Part shown: positions 8,677-17,800 of the stretch, piece by piece
Numbering within the stretch: position 1 is the stretch's first letter
How the letters are laid out: each line of letters begins with the position of its first letter
Source: VFZN01 sp963709325
Lineage (GTDB): Bacteria > Acidobacteriota > Vicinamibacteria > Vicinamibacterales > UBA2999
Length of the DNA: 64,000 nucleotides
Assembly: GCA_963709325.1 (NCBI GenBank)
Contig: CAVPVV010000003.1
Span: 4,526,001 to 4,590,000, forward strand
Reading direction: 5' to 3'
Translations under genes and position numbers: made by a program
The notes under the pieces: model-generated
Databases searched by the model: none
Told to the model about the DNA's origin: nothing
The model's input: only the letters and a program-made list of their open reading frames with translations

Positions 8677-9969
8677 ATGGATCTGAAGAAGCGACTCGAA
8701 GCGAAGCAGGCCGTGGCTGGTGTGATTGGCCTCGGCTATGTCGGGCTGCCGCTGGCGATCGAACTGGCCCGCAACAACGTCAAGACGATCGGCTTCGACG
8801 TGGACATCAGGAAGGTGAGCGAGCTGGCCGCGGGCCGCAGCTACATTCCCGATGTTCCGTCGGCGCACGTCGCCGAAGCCGTCAATACCGGCCTCCTCAC
8901 CCCGACGACCGATGCCGCCTCGCTTGCTGAAGCGGACGTGATCGACATCTGCGTGCCGACGCCGCTCCGCAAGACGAAGGATCCGGACCTGTCCTACGTC
9001 GTGAAGGCAGTGGAAACGACGGCGTCGGTGCTGCGCCGCGGTCAGCTGGTGATCCTCGAGTCCACCACTTATCCCGGCACGACCGATGAAGTCGTGAAAC
9101 CCGCACTCGAAGCCAAGGGACTCAAGGCCGGCGAAGACTTCTACCTGGCGTTTTCACCCGAGCGTGTCGATCCCGGCAATCCCACCTTCCAGACCCGGAA
9201 CATTCCCAAGGTGGTCGGCGGCTACGATGCCGCCAGCACCGAGGTGGCGCGCGCCTTCTACCAACTGGTGGTGGAGACCGTCGTGCCGGTGACGTCCACG
9301 CGCGCGGCTGAAATGGTGAAGCTGCTCGAGAACACGTTCCGCGCGGTGAACATCGGGATGGTCAACGAACTCGCGCTGATGTGCCACCGCATGGGCATCG
9401 ACGTGTGGGAGGTGATCGACGCCGCCAAGACCAAGCCGTTCGGCTTCATGCCCTTCTACCCGGGGCCGGGGCTGGGCGGGCACTGCATTCCGATCGATCC
9501 TTTCTACTTGTCGTGGAAGGCCAAGCAGTTCAACTTCGAGGCCCGTTTCATCGAGCTCGCCGGGCAGGTCAACGGCTCGATGCCGGAGTACGTGGTCAAC
9601 CGCGTCGCGGAGGCGCTCAACGCCCATCGCAAGCCGCTCAACGGCTCGCGGGTACACGTCCTCGGCGTGGCCTACAAACGCGACATCGACGACGTCCGCG
9701 AGTCCCCGGCGCTCGACATCATCGAGCTGCTGATGCGTCGCGGCGCGGCGGTCACCTACTCGGATCCGTTCGTTCCGGAGGTCGATCACGGCCCGCACCA
9801 GATCACCGGCATCCCGGTGGCCGACGGTGCCGCCACCGCCGACTGTGCGGTGATCATCACCGACCACAAGGCGTTCGACTACCCGTCGATTGTCGAGACC
9901 TTCCCCTTGATCGTGGATACGCGCAACGCGCTCAAAGGAATCAGGAGCGACAAGATCTTTGCTTTGTGA
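8677..9969 (+). CDS. Nucleotide-sugar 6-dehydrogenase (WecC/WbpA/UDP-glucose dehydrogenase superfamily)
   Basis: 430 residues, normal for the family. The NAD-binding loop is VIGLGYVGLPLAIELA, followed by IGFDVD. The active-site block GPGLGGHCIPIDPFYLSW carries the catalytic Cys. FSPERVDPGN and the C-terminal VLGVAYKRDIDDVRESPALD complete the UDP-GlcNAc/ManNAc dehydrogenase pattern. The reaction is the four-electron oxidation of a UDP-sugar C6 alcohol to the uronic acid. It is 65 nt after the aminotransferase and overlaps the HAD gene by 4 nt, so the three form one operon. The exact sugar (UDP-GlcNAc favoured) is inference. Confidence 0.92.
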   Translation: MDLKKRLEAKQAVAGVIGLGYVGLPLAIELARNNVKTIGFDVDIRKVSELAAGRSYIPDVPSAHVAEAVNTGLLTPTTDAASLAEADVIDICVPTPLRKTKDPDLSYVVKAVETTASVLRRGQLVILESTTYPGTTDEVVKPALEAKGLKAGEDFYLAFSPERVDPGNPTFQTRNIPKVVGGYDAASTEVARAFYQLVVETVVPVTSTRAAEMVKLLENTFRAVNIGMVNELALMCHRMGIDVWEVIDAAKTKPFGFMPFYPGPGLGGHCIPIDPFYLSWKAKQFNFEARFIELAGQVNGSMPEYVVNRVAEALNAHRKPLNGSRVHVLGVAYKRDIDDVRESPALDIIELLMRRGAAVTYSDPFVPEVDHGPHQITGIPVADGAATADCAVIITDHKAFDYPSIVETFPLIVDTRNALKGIRSDKIFAL

Positions 9970-10706
9970 CAAAACTCCCGACTCGCGCATTGTTCTGGGA
10001 CATTGACGGCACCCTGCTGGTCACCGGCCGGGCCGGAATGATTGCGTGGGAGGAGGCGTTCGCCTCGGTCAGCGGCGGCCGCGCGTTTCCGGCGGTGCGG
10101 CCCGACGGTCTCACCGATCACCAGATTGCAGCGTGGCTGCTTGGTGGCGAAGCGCAGGGGAGGCGCGATGTGCAGGCCACTGCCGCGGCGCTGGTGCGGG
10201 CCTACGAACAGGCGCTGGGCGGCGCACTCCCGCAAAGACAGGGGCGCGTGCTGGACCAGGCCCTGGAACTGCTGCAGTGGCTGCGCGGAGAGCGGCCGCA
10301 ACTGATTTCGTGGCTCGTTACCGGGAATACGCTGTCCGGCGCAACCGCCAAGCTGCACCACTACGGGTTGATTGACTTCTTTCGCGCTGCCAGTCACGGC
10401 GATCGAGCCGCTCTTCCACCGCTCGTCGGATCGTTCTCGTCCCGAGTCGAGCCCCGCGCCCACATCGTCCGCCGCGCACTGCAGATGGCTCAGTCGAGAG
10501 TTCCAGGACTGCGCGCCGCCGAGGTGCTGGTGATCGGGGATACACCGCACGACATCGAAGGGGCGCATGCTGTGGGCATTCCGGTGCTGGCGGTCGCCAG
10601 CAACACGCATACGCTCGACGATCTCGGCGCACACCGGCCGTGGCGGCTGTTCTCGACGCTGCCAGCGCCGGCGGAGTTTGCTGTTCTCCTCGACGCAACG
10701 AATTGA
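9966..10706 (+). CDS. HAD-superfamily phosphatase
   Basis: 246 residues from a GTG that overlaps the previous stop (GTGA, 9966-9969), a clear sign of translational coupling. HAD motif I is FWDIDGTLL with the nucleophilic Asp and the acid/base Asp two residues on. Motif II is in WLVTGNT and motif IV is LVIGDTPHDIEGA. The helical cap lies between motifs I and II, as in phosphoglycolate-phosphatase-like members. Linked to the sugar dehydrogenase, it may dephosphorylate a sugar phosphate. Substrate not determined. Confidence 0.85.
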   Translation: MTKLPTRALFWDIDGTLLVTGRAGMIAWEEAFASVSGGRAFPAVRPDGLTDHQIAAWLLGGEAQGRRDVQATAAALVRAYEQALGGALPQRQGRVLDQALELLQWLRGERPQLISWLVTGNTLSGATAKLHHYGLIDFFRAASHGDRAALPPLVGSFSSRVEPRAHIVRRALQMAQSRVPGLRAAEVLVIGDTPHDIEGAHAVGIPVLAVASNTHTLDDLGAHRPWRLFSTLPAPAEFAVLLDATN

Positions 10707-10730
10707 GCGCGGTGCCGCCTGCCGCGGGAA

Positions 10731-12149
10731 TTAGGGTTGCGGACGCTGTCGCGCCACCGCTGCGACCAGCGTCGCCAGCGTGACGGCGATCGCGGGATCC
10801 TGGATGGGATAGCCGACGATCAGGCTGCAGCCAAGGCCGCACACCATCACCCGCAGCACAAGATCGACCCCCTCCACGCGTCCGGCGAAGACCGCCATGA
10901 CGGTGAGCCCGGTCAGCCACAGAATTGGCAACAGTCCGATCAGTCCCTGTTCGGCCAGCGTGTGCCGCCAGAGGTTCTGGGCATTGTCGGCGGGAATGGC
11001 GCGACCCAGCGCTCGCTGCGCGTAGCTCGTCGATAGGCCCGTGAAGCGGCCAATCCCGACGCCCATCAGCGGATGCTCGCCGATCGCGGCGGCGGCGGCC
11101 GTGCCGTAGCCGTCGCGATTCCAGAACAGCTCGTACACGACGTCGCCGATCGAGGTCTTCGGCAGCGCGCCAATCAAGCGCCCCAGCGGCGTCGATGACT
11201 CCGCTCGCGGCGCCAGCAGCAGCACGCCACCGAGCAGCAGAACGACGGAGCCGGCGCCGGCCAGCAGCACCGTGCGGCGCGACCACCCCAGAGCATGCGT
11301 CAAGAGAAGGAGCAGCGCGGCGGCACCAGCGCTAAATAGCAGCAGGGTCGTCCGCGCGCCCGACACCCACGCGGCGATCCAGAGCGGCAGCGACAGCGCC
11401 GCTCCGAAGAATGTGGAAATTATGGATGTGGCAAACACGGCGACGGTGATCGGCGCCCACAAAGCGGTTGCCACCCCCATCGGATTCGCGTCGCCCATCA
11501 GGCCGGTCGCGCGCCCGAGCGAGTACCACGGCTCTCCGCTCAGCCACGCGAGATCGATGGCGCGCTGATACAGGGCGGCGCCGGCCGTGACCAGCGCGCT
11601 CAGCATCAGCGGCAGATGCCACGATTGCAGCGGCAGGCCATCGTCTCGGAACGTCTGGGTGTGGCCCGGTTCGGCGAGCAGCCGGTCCATCCACAAGGCC
11701 AGCGACATCTGCAACGCCGCATTCGTGACGACGGGCCCGGCGGCGAGCGACGGGCTCAGCGAGAACTGCAGTTCGCGGGCCGCCACATACGGCCAGGTGA
11801 GCGCGACGGTGGTGCCCCACCATGCGAGCGGGATCTTCCAGGGGGCCCGCGCCGTCCATCGGGTCCACGATGCGAGCCCCAGAGCAAGGCCGGCGAACGC
11901 TGCCAGGAAGAACGGCATTCCAGCCACCTGCGGCCCGGCAACGAGTCTCGTCACTCCGTACGTGATGTAACCGAACGCGAGCACCAGTGCGGTAGCGGCC
12001 GCCGGCAGGAATCGCGCGAGCAGGGCGACGGCGACGAACGTGGCGGCCAGCGCCGCCGCCAACGCTGGCTGTAACTGGAGCGGCCAGAGCCCGAGTGCCA
12101 CCGCGGCCAGTGTCGACGCGATGACAATCGCTCGCGTCAGCAGAGCCAT
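10731..12149 (-). CDS. O-antigen ligase/polymerase-like membrane protein
   Basis: 472 residues with about 12 hydrophobic helices. The region ALGRAIPADNAQNLWRHTLA followed by EQGLIGLLPILWLTGL matches the conserved periplasmic-loop end of the Wzy_C/WaaL family (an N-x-[WY]-L-x2-L-x-EQG-type pattern). These proteins polymerise or attach undecaprenyl-linked glycans on the periplasmic side. The ATG at 12149 is preceded directly by the 9-bp tandem repeat, with no obvious ribosome site. It converges on the HAD gene with 24 nt between stops. Confidence 0.8.
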   Translation of the reverse strand: MALLTRAIVIASTLAAVALGLWPLQLQPALAAALAATFVAVALLARFLPAAATALVLAFGYITYGVTRLVAGPQVAGMPFFLAAFAGLALGLASWTRWTARAPWKIPLAWWGTTVALTWPYVAARELQFSLSPSLAAGPVVTNAALQMSLALWMDRLLAEPGHTQTFRDDGLPLQSWHLPLMLSALVTAGAALYQRAIDLAWLSGEPWYSLGRATGLMGDANPMGVATALWAPITVAVFATSIISTFFGAALSLPLWIAAWVSGARTTLLLFSAGAAALLLLLTHALGWSRRTVLLAGAGSVVLLLGGVLLLAPRAESSTPLGRLIGALPKTSIGDVVYELFWNRDGYGTAAAAAIGEHPLMGVGIGRFTGLSTSYAQRALGRAIPADNAQNLWRHTLAEQGLIGLLPILWLTGLTVMAVFAGRVEGVDLVLRVMVCGLGCSLIVGYPIQDPAIAVTLATLVAAVARQRPQP

Positions 12150-12150
12150 A

Positions 12151-12240
12151 CGAGGTTCTCGAGGTTCTCGGGGTTCGCGAGGTTCGCGAGGTTCTCGGGG
12201 TTCGCGGGGTTCGCGGGGTTCGCGGGGTTTGCGAGGTTCC
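12151..12240. repeat. Ten-copy 9-bp tandem repeat (CG[A/G]GGTT[C/T][T/C/G]-type)
   Basis: Exactly 90 bp made of ten 9-mers such as CGAGGTTCT, CGGGGTTCG and CGAGGTTCG. It fills the whole gap between the start of the ligase-like gene and the stop of the upstream methyltransferase. On the plus strand it would read Arg-Gly-Ser repeats, but no real gene uses that frame. It is a microsatellite-like intergenic element; copy number is likely variable. Confidence 0.85.
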
Positions 12241-12246
12241 CGCGCG

Positions 12247-13731
12247 TCACGGCTTCCATGCCACGACAGCGTAGTCGAGCGGGCCGTAGAGCTGAGTATT
12301 CAGCCGCTCCATGTTGCGGTCGAAGGCGTCGGCAAGCGCCGCAAGTCCCTGTCCCTCGGGTCCGGACGATGCCGGGTTCACTTCGCGGGTCGCGCGGGGC
12401 GCGAAGAGGAGCTTTTCCGAGTCGGGAAGCGGCGCGCGAGTCTGAATTTCGGCCTCGAGGAACCCCGCCGCGATGACCACGAACTTCAGCGTGTCCGGAT
12501 GCACGGGGCGGACGTGTGTGAGGTCGCGCAGGTAGCTGGTGAAGAACGCCGACCAGGAGCTGACATTGATCGTCTCGAGAACGATCGGCGATCCCGGCCG
12601 CAGAACGCGGAACGCTTCGTCCACGAGTGCCAGCAGGTAATCGGGTTCGAGGTGTTCGACGACCTGCGCCGCGATGAGCCCGCCGAAGCTGCCGTCATTC
12701 TGTTCCCGCAGGAACGACACAGCGTCCGCCTCGCGCACGTTCAGGCCTGCGGCGACGCATTGGGCCACCATCTCGTGGTTGAGGTCGATGCCGCGGCCGC
12801 TGATGCCATACTCGGCCAGCAACTGCAGGAACTCGCCGCGGCCGCAGCCGATGTCGAGCACGTCCTGGCGGCCGGCAAAGAGTTTCACGTAGTCCATCTG
12901 CCGTTCGCGAATCAGCGAGCGGTCGCCTCGAAACAGATCTTCGAACGCCACGTACTTGTGACTCGAGAGAGGATCGGAGGACCACCCGGGTACAGCAGGT
13001 GCGACTGGTGCAACAGGTGCCGGTGTTGTAGGTGCGGGCGCGTGCGGCCCGGTGCGGTCTGCCGAAAGCTCGCGGCGTAGCGCCTGCACCGTGAGCTGCA
13101 TCGAAGCCAGCGAGTCGCGCAGTCCCTCGTACCGTTCCCAGCGCTTCAGCACATCGTCTGAAACACCGCTCAGGGCGGCGGCAAGCCCGTGAACCGTCTT
13201 TGCGAGCTGACCGTGCGCCTCGGCGACGTCTTCGCTGATGCGAGTCGCCAGACCCTGGAACTCGTAATCCTTGCTGTCCACGAACGGCGTCAGCTGCTGC
13301 AGGAACACGATCAGCCGCGACTCGAACAGCGCGAGCTGATCCGCTTGCTGGCGGACGACGTCGATGACCGTACCAAGGACTTCCGGCACAGCGCGCTGCG
13401 CAGCGATGTTGCGGTTGATGTGATCGACGAGGGAGGAGTTGAACGCCTGCTGCTGTTCGAGCGCGGGTCGCACGACCGACACGGCGAGACGAGCAAGCCA
13501 TCCCCGCCACCCGCCTGGCAGCGGCGCTATGGCGCGCGTGATCTCCCAGCGCTGGTTGAGCGGCGTGACCTGGGTTTCGTCTGGTGCGGCCGAAGACTGC
13601 GACGGCCGAGGCAAGACCTGGATGGCGGCGTCGAGGCCCGTCAGCGCATCGTTGTACCGGCGATCGGCCTCGTGCCGTTCCTGCTTGAGCCGCGTCAGGT
13701 CCGCTTCGGAAACCGTGCGGACAATCTTCAC
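12247..13731 (-). CDS. Methyltransferase with long helical N-terminal region
   Basis: 494 residues from a GTG at 13731 that overlaps the thiG stop (GTGA). Residues 1-245 are mostly helical and charged (for example EADLTRLKQERHEADRRYND and SLASMQLTVQALRREL) and look like coiled coil. Then comes a Pro/Ala/Val linker of APVAPVAP type, encoded by the same GGTGCGACAGG-like repeat found between genes elsewhere. The C-terminal half is a SAM methyltransferase: DVLDIGCGRGEFLQLLAEYG, GIDLNHEM, AQVVEHLEPDYL. The arrangement recalls coiled-coil chain-length or cap methyltransferases of O-polysaccharides such as WbdD, but no kinase part is visible. Confidence 0.8.
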   Translation of the reverse strand: MKIVRTVSEADLTRLKQERHEADRRYNDALTGLDAAIQVLPRPSQSSAAPDETQVTPLNQRWEITRAIAPLPGGWRGWLARLAVSVVRPALEQQQAFNSSLVDHINRNIAAQRAVPEVLGTVIDVVRQQADQLALFESRLIVFLQQLTPFVDSKDYEFQGLATRISEDVAEAHGQLAKTVHGLAAALSGVSDDVLKRWERYEGLRDSLASMQLTVQALRRELSADRTGPHAPAPTTPAPVAPVAPAVPGWSSDPLSSHKYVAFEDLFRGDRSLIRERQMDYVKLFAGRQDVLDIGCGRGEFLQLLAEYGISGRGIDLNHEMVAQCVAAGLNVREADAVSFLREQNDGSFGGLIAAQVVEHLEPDYLLALVDEAFRVLRPGSPIVLETINVSSWSAFFTSYLRDLTHVRPVHPDTLKFVVIAAGFLEAEIQTRAPLPDSEKLLFAPRATREVNPASSGPEGQGLAALADAFDRNMERLNTQLYGPLDYAVVAWKP

Positions 13732-14501
13732 CGGCCGACAACCCCTTCGAGGGGGCTGCTGGCCGTCGCGTAGGCCTTTCGCGGAATCCGTCCGGCGAGG
13801 TAGGCGAGGCGGCCGGCTTCGACGGCAAGCTTCATCGCTCGCGCCATCGCCACCGGGTCGGCCGCGCCGGCGATAGCCGTGTTCATCAGCACCCCGTCGG
13901 CCCCCAACTCCATCGCCACCGCCGCGTCCGAAGCCGTGCCGACGCCCGCATCGACGATCACCGGCACCTTCGATTGCTCGCGGATGATCCGGATGTTGTT
14001 CGGGTTCTGGATGCCGAGGCCCGATCCGATCGGCGCGCCAAGCGGCATCACAGCCGCGGCGCCCGCGTCCTCGAGCTTCCGGCACACCACGGGATCGTCG
14101 TTGGTGTAGGGCAGGACGACGAACCCCTCTTTTACCAGGACGCGGGTGGCCTCGACCAGCGCAGCCGTGTCGGGGAACAGCGTCTTCTCGTCGCCGATCA
14201 CCTCGAGCTTCACCCAGTTCGACATGCCGGCTTCGCGGCCGAGGCGGGCGGTGCGAATCGCTTCGTCGGCGGTGTAGCAGGCGGCGGTGTTCGGCAGCAG
14301 GAAGATCTTCGCGGTGTCGATATAGTCGAGAAGCGATTCCGTCTTGCGGGAGATGTCCACGCGCCGGACCGCCACCGTCACCATTTCGGCGCCGGACGCC
14401 ATATGAGCAGCGTGCATGATGGCGTGCGAGGAGTACTTGCCGGTGCCGACGATGAGCCTCGATGAGAACTCTCGGCCGGCAATCACGAACGCGTCAGACA
14501 T
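13728..14501 (-). CDS. thiG: Thiazole synthase
   Basis: 257 residues from the ATG at 14501, which has TACAAT 7 nt upstream. ThiG builds the thiazole phosphate of thiamin from deoxyxylulose phosphate, dehydroglycine and ThiS thiocarboxylate. The family signatures are RLIVGTGKYSS, the strand SNWVKLEVIGDEKTLFPD with the Schiff-base Lys, MPLGAPIGSGLGI and GVGTASDAAVAMELG (phosphate-binding loops of the TIM barrel), and VLMNTAIAGA. The thiS gene lies 60 nt upstream on the same strand. Twelve extra codons upstream are possible, but the leaderless promoter supports the shorter start. Confidence 0.95.
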   Translation of the reverse strand: MSDAFVIAGREFSSRLIVGTGKYSSHAIMHAAHMASGAEMVTVAVRRVDISRKTESLLDYIDTAKIFLLPNTAACYTADEAIRTARLGREAGMSNWVKLEVIGDEKTLFPDTAALVEATRVLVKEGFVVLPYTNDDPVVCRKLEDAGAAAVMPLGAPIGSGLGIQNPNNIRIIREQSKVPVIVDAGVGTASDAAVAMELGADGVLMNTAIAGAADPVAMARAMKLAVEAGRLAYLAGRIPRKAYATASSPLEGVVGR

Positions 14502-14508
14502 GATCGGA

Positions 14509-14514
14509 ATTGTA
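14509..14514 (-). promoter_or_regulatory. -10 hexamer TACAAT for thiG
   Basis: TACAAT is 7 nt upstream of the thiG ATG at 14501 and lies in the thiS-thiG gap. It suggests that thiG has its own leaderless transcript besides read-through from thiS. No TPP riboswitch-like leader is visible in the 97 bp before thiS. Confidence 0.45.
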
Positions 14515-14561
14515 TCCGGTGCGGCCGGATGCGGCATGTGCTGCGGTGCGACCTAGTCGCC

Positions 14562-14762
14562 CTAGCCACCACCGACGAAGTTCACGATCTCTACAGCGTC
14601 GCCGGCAGCGATCGGAGTGTCGTCGTAGAGCGCTTTCTTGATCACCGTCTCGTTCAACTCCACCGCAACCCGCCGTGCGTCGATCTCCAGATGCGCCAGT
14701 AGCCCCGTCACCGTGAGCGGAGACGGGACCGTGGCCGGCTCGCCGTTGAGGATGACGTCCAT
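14562..14762 (-). CDS. thiS: Sulfur carrier protein ThiS
   Basis: 66 residues, standard size. It begins MDVILNGEP and ends VEIVNFVGGG, the flexible Gly-Gly tail that is adenylated and thiocarboxylated for sulfur delivery to ThiG. The beta-grasp core is consistent with VAVELNETVIKK. It carries one extra Gly after or before the usual terminal GG (ends GGG). TAGGAT stands 6 nt before the ATG (minus 14774-14769), again a leaderless spacing. It is first in a thiS-thiG-methyltransferase run. Confidence 0.92.
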   Translation of the reverse strand: MDVILNGEPATVPSPLTVTGLLAHLEIDARRVAVELNETVIKKALYDDTPIAAGDAVEIVNFVGGG

Positions 14763-14768
14763 GGTCTG

Positions 14769-14850
14769 ATCCTAACCGAGAAGCACCGCGTATCGTGTTG
14801 AGCCGATTCATCTTCGGCCGGCATTTGAACACCTGTTCTACCGCTATAAT
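14769..14850. promoter_or_regulatory. Divergent -10 boxes for thiS and the Fe-S flavoprotein
   Basis: Minus strand: TAGGAT (14774-14769), 6 nt before the thiS start. Plus strand: TATAAT (14845-14850), a perfect consensus -10, 9 nt before the ATG at 14860, with TTGAAC at 14825-14830 as a poorly spaced (14 nt) -35. Both transcripts would have almost no leader. Confidence 0.55.
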
Positions 14851-14859
14851 AGGGCGGAT

Positions 14860-17800
14860 ATGTCCTCGCAGGCCGCCGCAACCGATCCTCTGGGTCTTGC
14901 CGGATTCACCTTTGCCGATTTGCATCGGCCGGCCCGGCTGTGGGAGCTCTACCGGCGGTTCATCGAAGAGGTCGCGACAACCGAGCCGGAACTCTGGGCG
15001 CAGTGGACGCAGTACCGCGAACTGCCGGAGTCGCTGTCGCCGGTGTCGCGCGGCAACCTCGTGGTGCAGATGGCACCGTACGTCAGCCGGTTTGTCGCCC
15101 GCCTGTTCGGTGTCGGCCCGGAAGCGGAGACCCTCCGCTCTACCACCGCTGCCTACGACGATTTGTTCAGGTTCAAGATCGACTTCGTGCGCCGGCGCGC
15201 GCTGCCGCTGCTCAAGGGCGGCGCGGGGGTCGCGGCGTCCGAGGCGGAACACGCGTTCGTGGCCGACATTGTCGCGGCCGCGGCGAACTCAGGGGTCGTA
15301 CCGGTCACCGCCGATGCCGAGCTGGCGATTGCCCGTGCGGGCTGCCGACTGCTCGATCGTGAGGAGGCGGCACGCGCGAGTGGGACCGAAGCTGAGAAGG
15401 CGGCCGTAGCAGCGGACATCAATTCGCTCAAGGTCTGGGTGGCGGCGCACGTGCACGACCCTGGTTATCGCGACTGGGTGGTCTTTCGCTTCCCCGAACC
15501 GCTCGAGGCCGAGCATCTGGTCCACATCCAGCGGCCGGGACCGATTCCCGAGGTCATCACCGGGCCCGATCCGAAGCTCCGCCGGCGCGACGGCTTCGCG
15601 CTCACCGATTCGCGCTACACGACCCGCGAGGTGCTCAGCGAAATTCACTACTGCGTGCTGTGCCACGAGCGTGACAAGGACAGCTGCTCGAAAGGGATCC
15701 GCGACAAGAGCGGCGCCGTCACGGAAAACGCGCTCGGCATCAAGCTGCCGGGCTGCCCGCTCGACGAGAAGGTCTCGGAGATGCACACCGCGCGGAAGCG
15801 CGGCGACGCCATCGGCGCGCTGGCCATCGTCACCGTGGACAACCCGATGTGCCCGGGCACCGGCCACCGGATCTGCAACGACTGCATGAAGGCCTGCATC
15901 TACCAGAAGCAGGAGCCGGTGAACATTCCGCAGGTCGAGACCGGGGTCCTCACCGACGTGCTCAACCTGCCGTTCGGCGTCGAGATCTACGGCTTCCTGA
16001 CGCGCTGGAACCCGCTCAACATCTCGCGGCCCTACGCCCTTCCGTACAACGGCAAGAACGTGCTGGTGGTCGGACTGGGCCCGGCCGGCTACACGCTGTC
16101 GCACTACCTGCTCAACGAAGGCTTCGGCGTGATCGCGATCGACGGGCTCAAGATCGAGCCGCTGCCCGATGACGTCGTCGGCGCGCGCGGCCATTCGCCT
16201 CGTCCGATCCGGGCGTGGTCGGAGATCTACCGTCCGCTCGACGAGCGCGTGCTCGATGGCTTCGGCGGCGTGTCGGAGTACGGCATCACGGTGCGGTGGG
16301 ACAAGAACTTCCTCACCCTCATCCACCTCACGCTGGCCCGCCGCGACAAGTTCAAGGTCTACGGCGGGGTCCGATTCGGCGGGTCGCTGCCGATCGAGGA
16401 GGCGTGGGCGCACGGCATCGACCACGTTGCGATTGCCGCCGGCGCCGGGCGGCCGACGATCATCGACATCAAGAACAACCTGATTCGGGGGATCCGAAAG
16501 GCGAGCGACTTCCTGATGGCGCTGCAGCTCACCGGGGCTTTCAAGAAGGACGCCCTGTCGAACCTCCAGGTGCGCCTTCCGGCGGTGGTGATCGGTGGCG
16601 GCCTGACCGGCATCGACACGGCCACCGAGCTGATGGCCTACTACCCGATCCAGGTGGAGAAGATTCTGGCGCGTTACGAGGCGCTGGTCGCGGCGCTGGG
16701 CGAGCCCGCGGTGCGCGGCCAGATGGATGCCGAAGAGCAGCAGATCCTCGATGAGTTCCTCGTTCACGGCCAGGCTGTGCGTACCGAGCGCGCCCGTGCC
16801 AAGGTGGCGGGAGAGGCGCCCAACTTCATCGAGATGCTCCGCGGGTGGGGCGGCGTCACGCTGGCCTACCGCAAGCGCTTGCAGGACGCGCCCGCGTATC
16901 GGCTGAATCACGAGGAAGTGGCGAAGGCGTTCGAAGAGGGGATTGCGTTTGCCGAGAACCTCTCGCCCGAGGAGGCGATTCCCGACGACTTCGGGCACGT
17001 CTCTGCAATGGTGTTCACCCGGCCCGGCCCCGACGGTCCCGAGCGCATCGAGTTGCCGGCGCGGACCGTGCTGGTGGCCGCCGGCACCGCGCCGAACATC
17101 ACCTACGAGAAGGAACATCCGGGCACGTTCGCCCTGGATGGCAAGCAGCGCTTCTTCCAGGGCTTCCGTGCAGCCAAGAGTGCGGACGGTCGGTTCGTGC
17201 TCGAACCTGACGCCAACGGATTCTTCACGTCGCACGACTTCAACGGCAGGTTCGTCAGCTACTACGGCGACAACCACCCCCGCTACAACGGCAACGTCGT
17301 CAAGGCGATGGCGTCGGCCAAGCACGGTTATCGTCACGTCGTCGAACTGTTCGCCGACGAGCTTGCGGTGCTCGACCCCGCGGCGCAGCCGTCCCGCGAG
17401 GACGCGTGGAAGCGCCTCGTCGCGCGCTTCGACGACGAACTCCTGGCCCGCGTCGAGCGGGTGGTGCGGCTGACGCCGACCATCATCGAGGTGATCGTCA
17501 AGGCGCCGGCGGCAGCGCGCCACTTCCACCCCGGCCAGTTCTACCGCCTCCAGAACTTCGAGCGGCGGAGCCCGCACGTGCACGTGGACGATCACGTGTC
17601 GGCGATGCTGATGGAAGGGATCGCCCTCACCGGGGCGTGGGTCGATCGCGACAACGGGCTGCTGTCGCTGATTACGCTGGAAATGGGCGTCTCCAGCCGC
17701 TTGTGCGCCTACCTGCAGCCGGGCGAGCCGGTCGTGGTGATGGGGCCAACCGGCACTCCGACCGAGATTCCGGAGGGATCGGCGGTCCTGCTCGCCGGCG

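Noticed and set aside
12040..13080. Plus-strand frame with collagen-like Arg-Gly-Ser repeats
   Set aside because: It is only a reading of the 9-bp tandem repeat joined to the antisense of two conserved genes.
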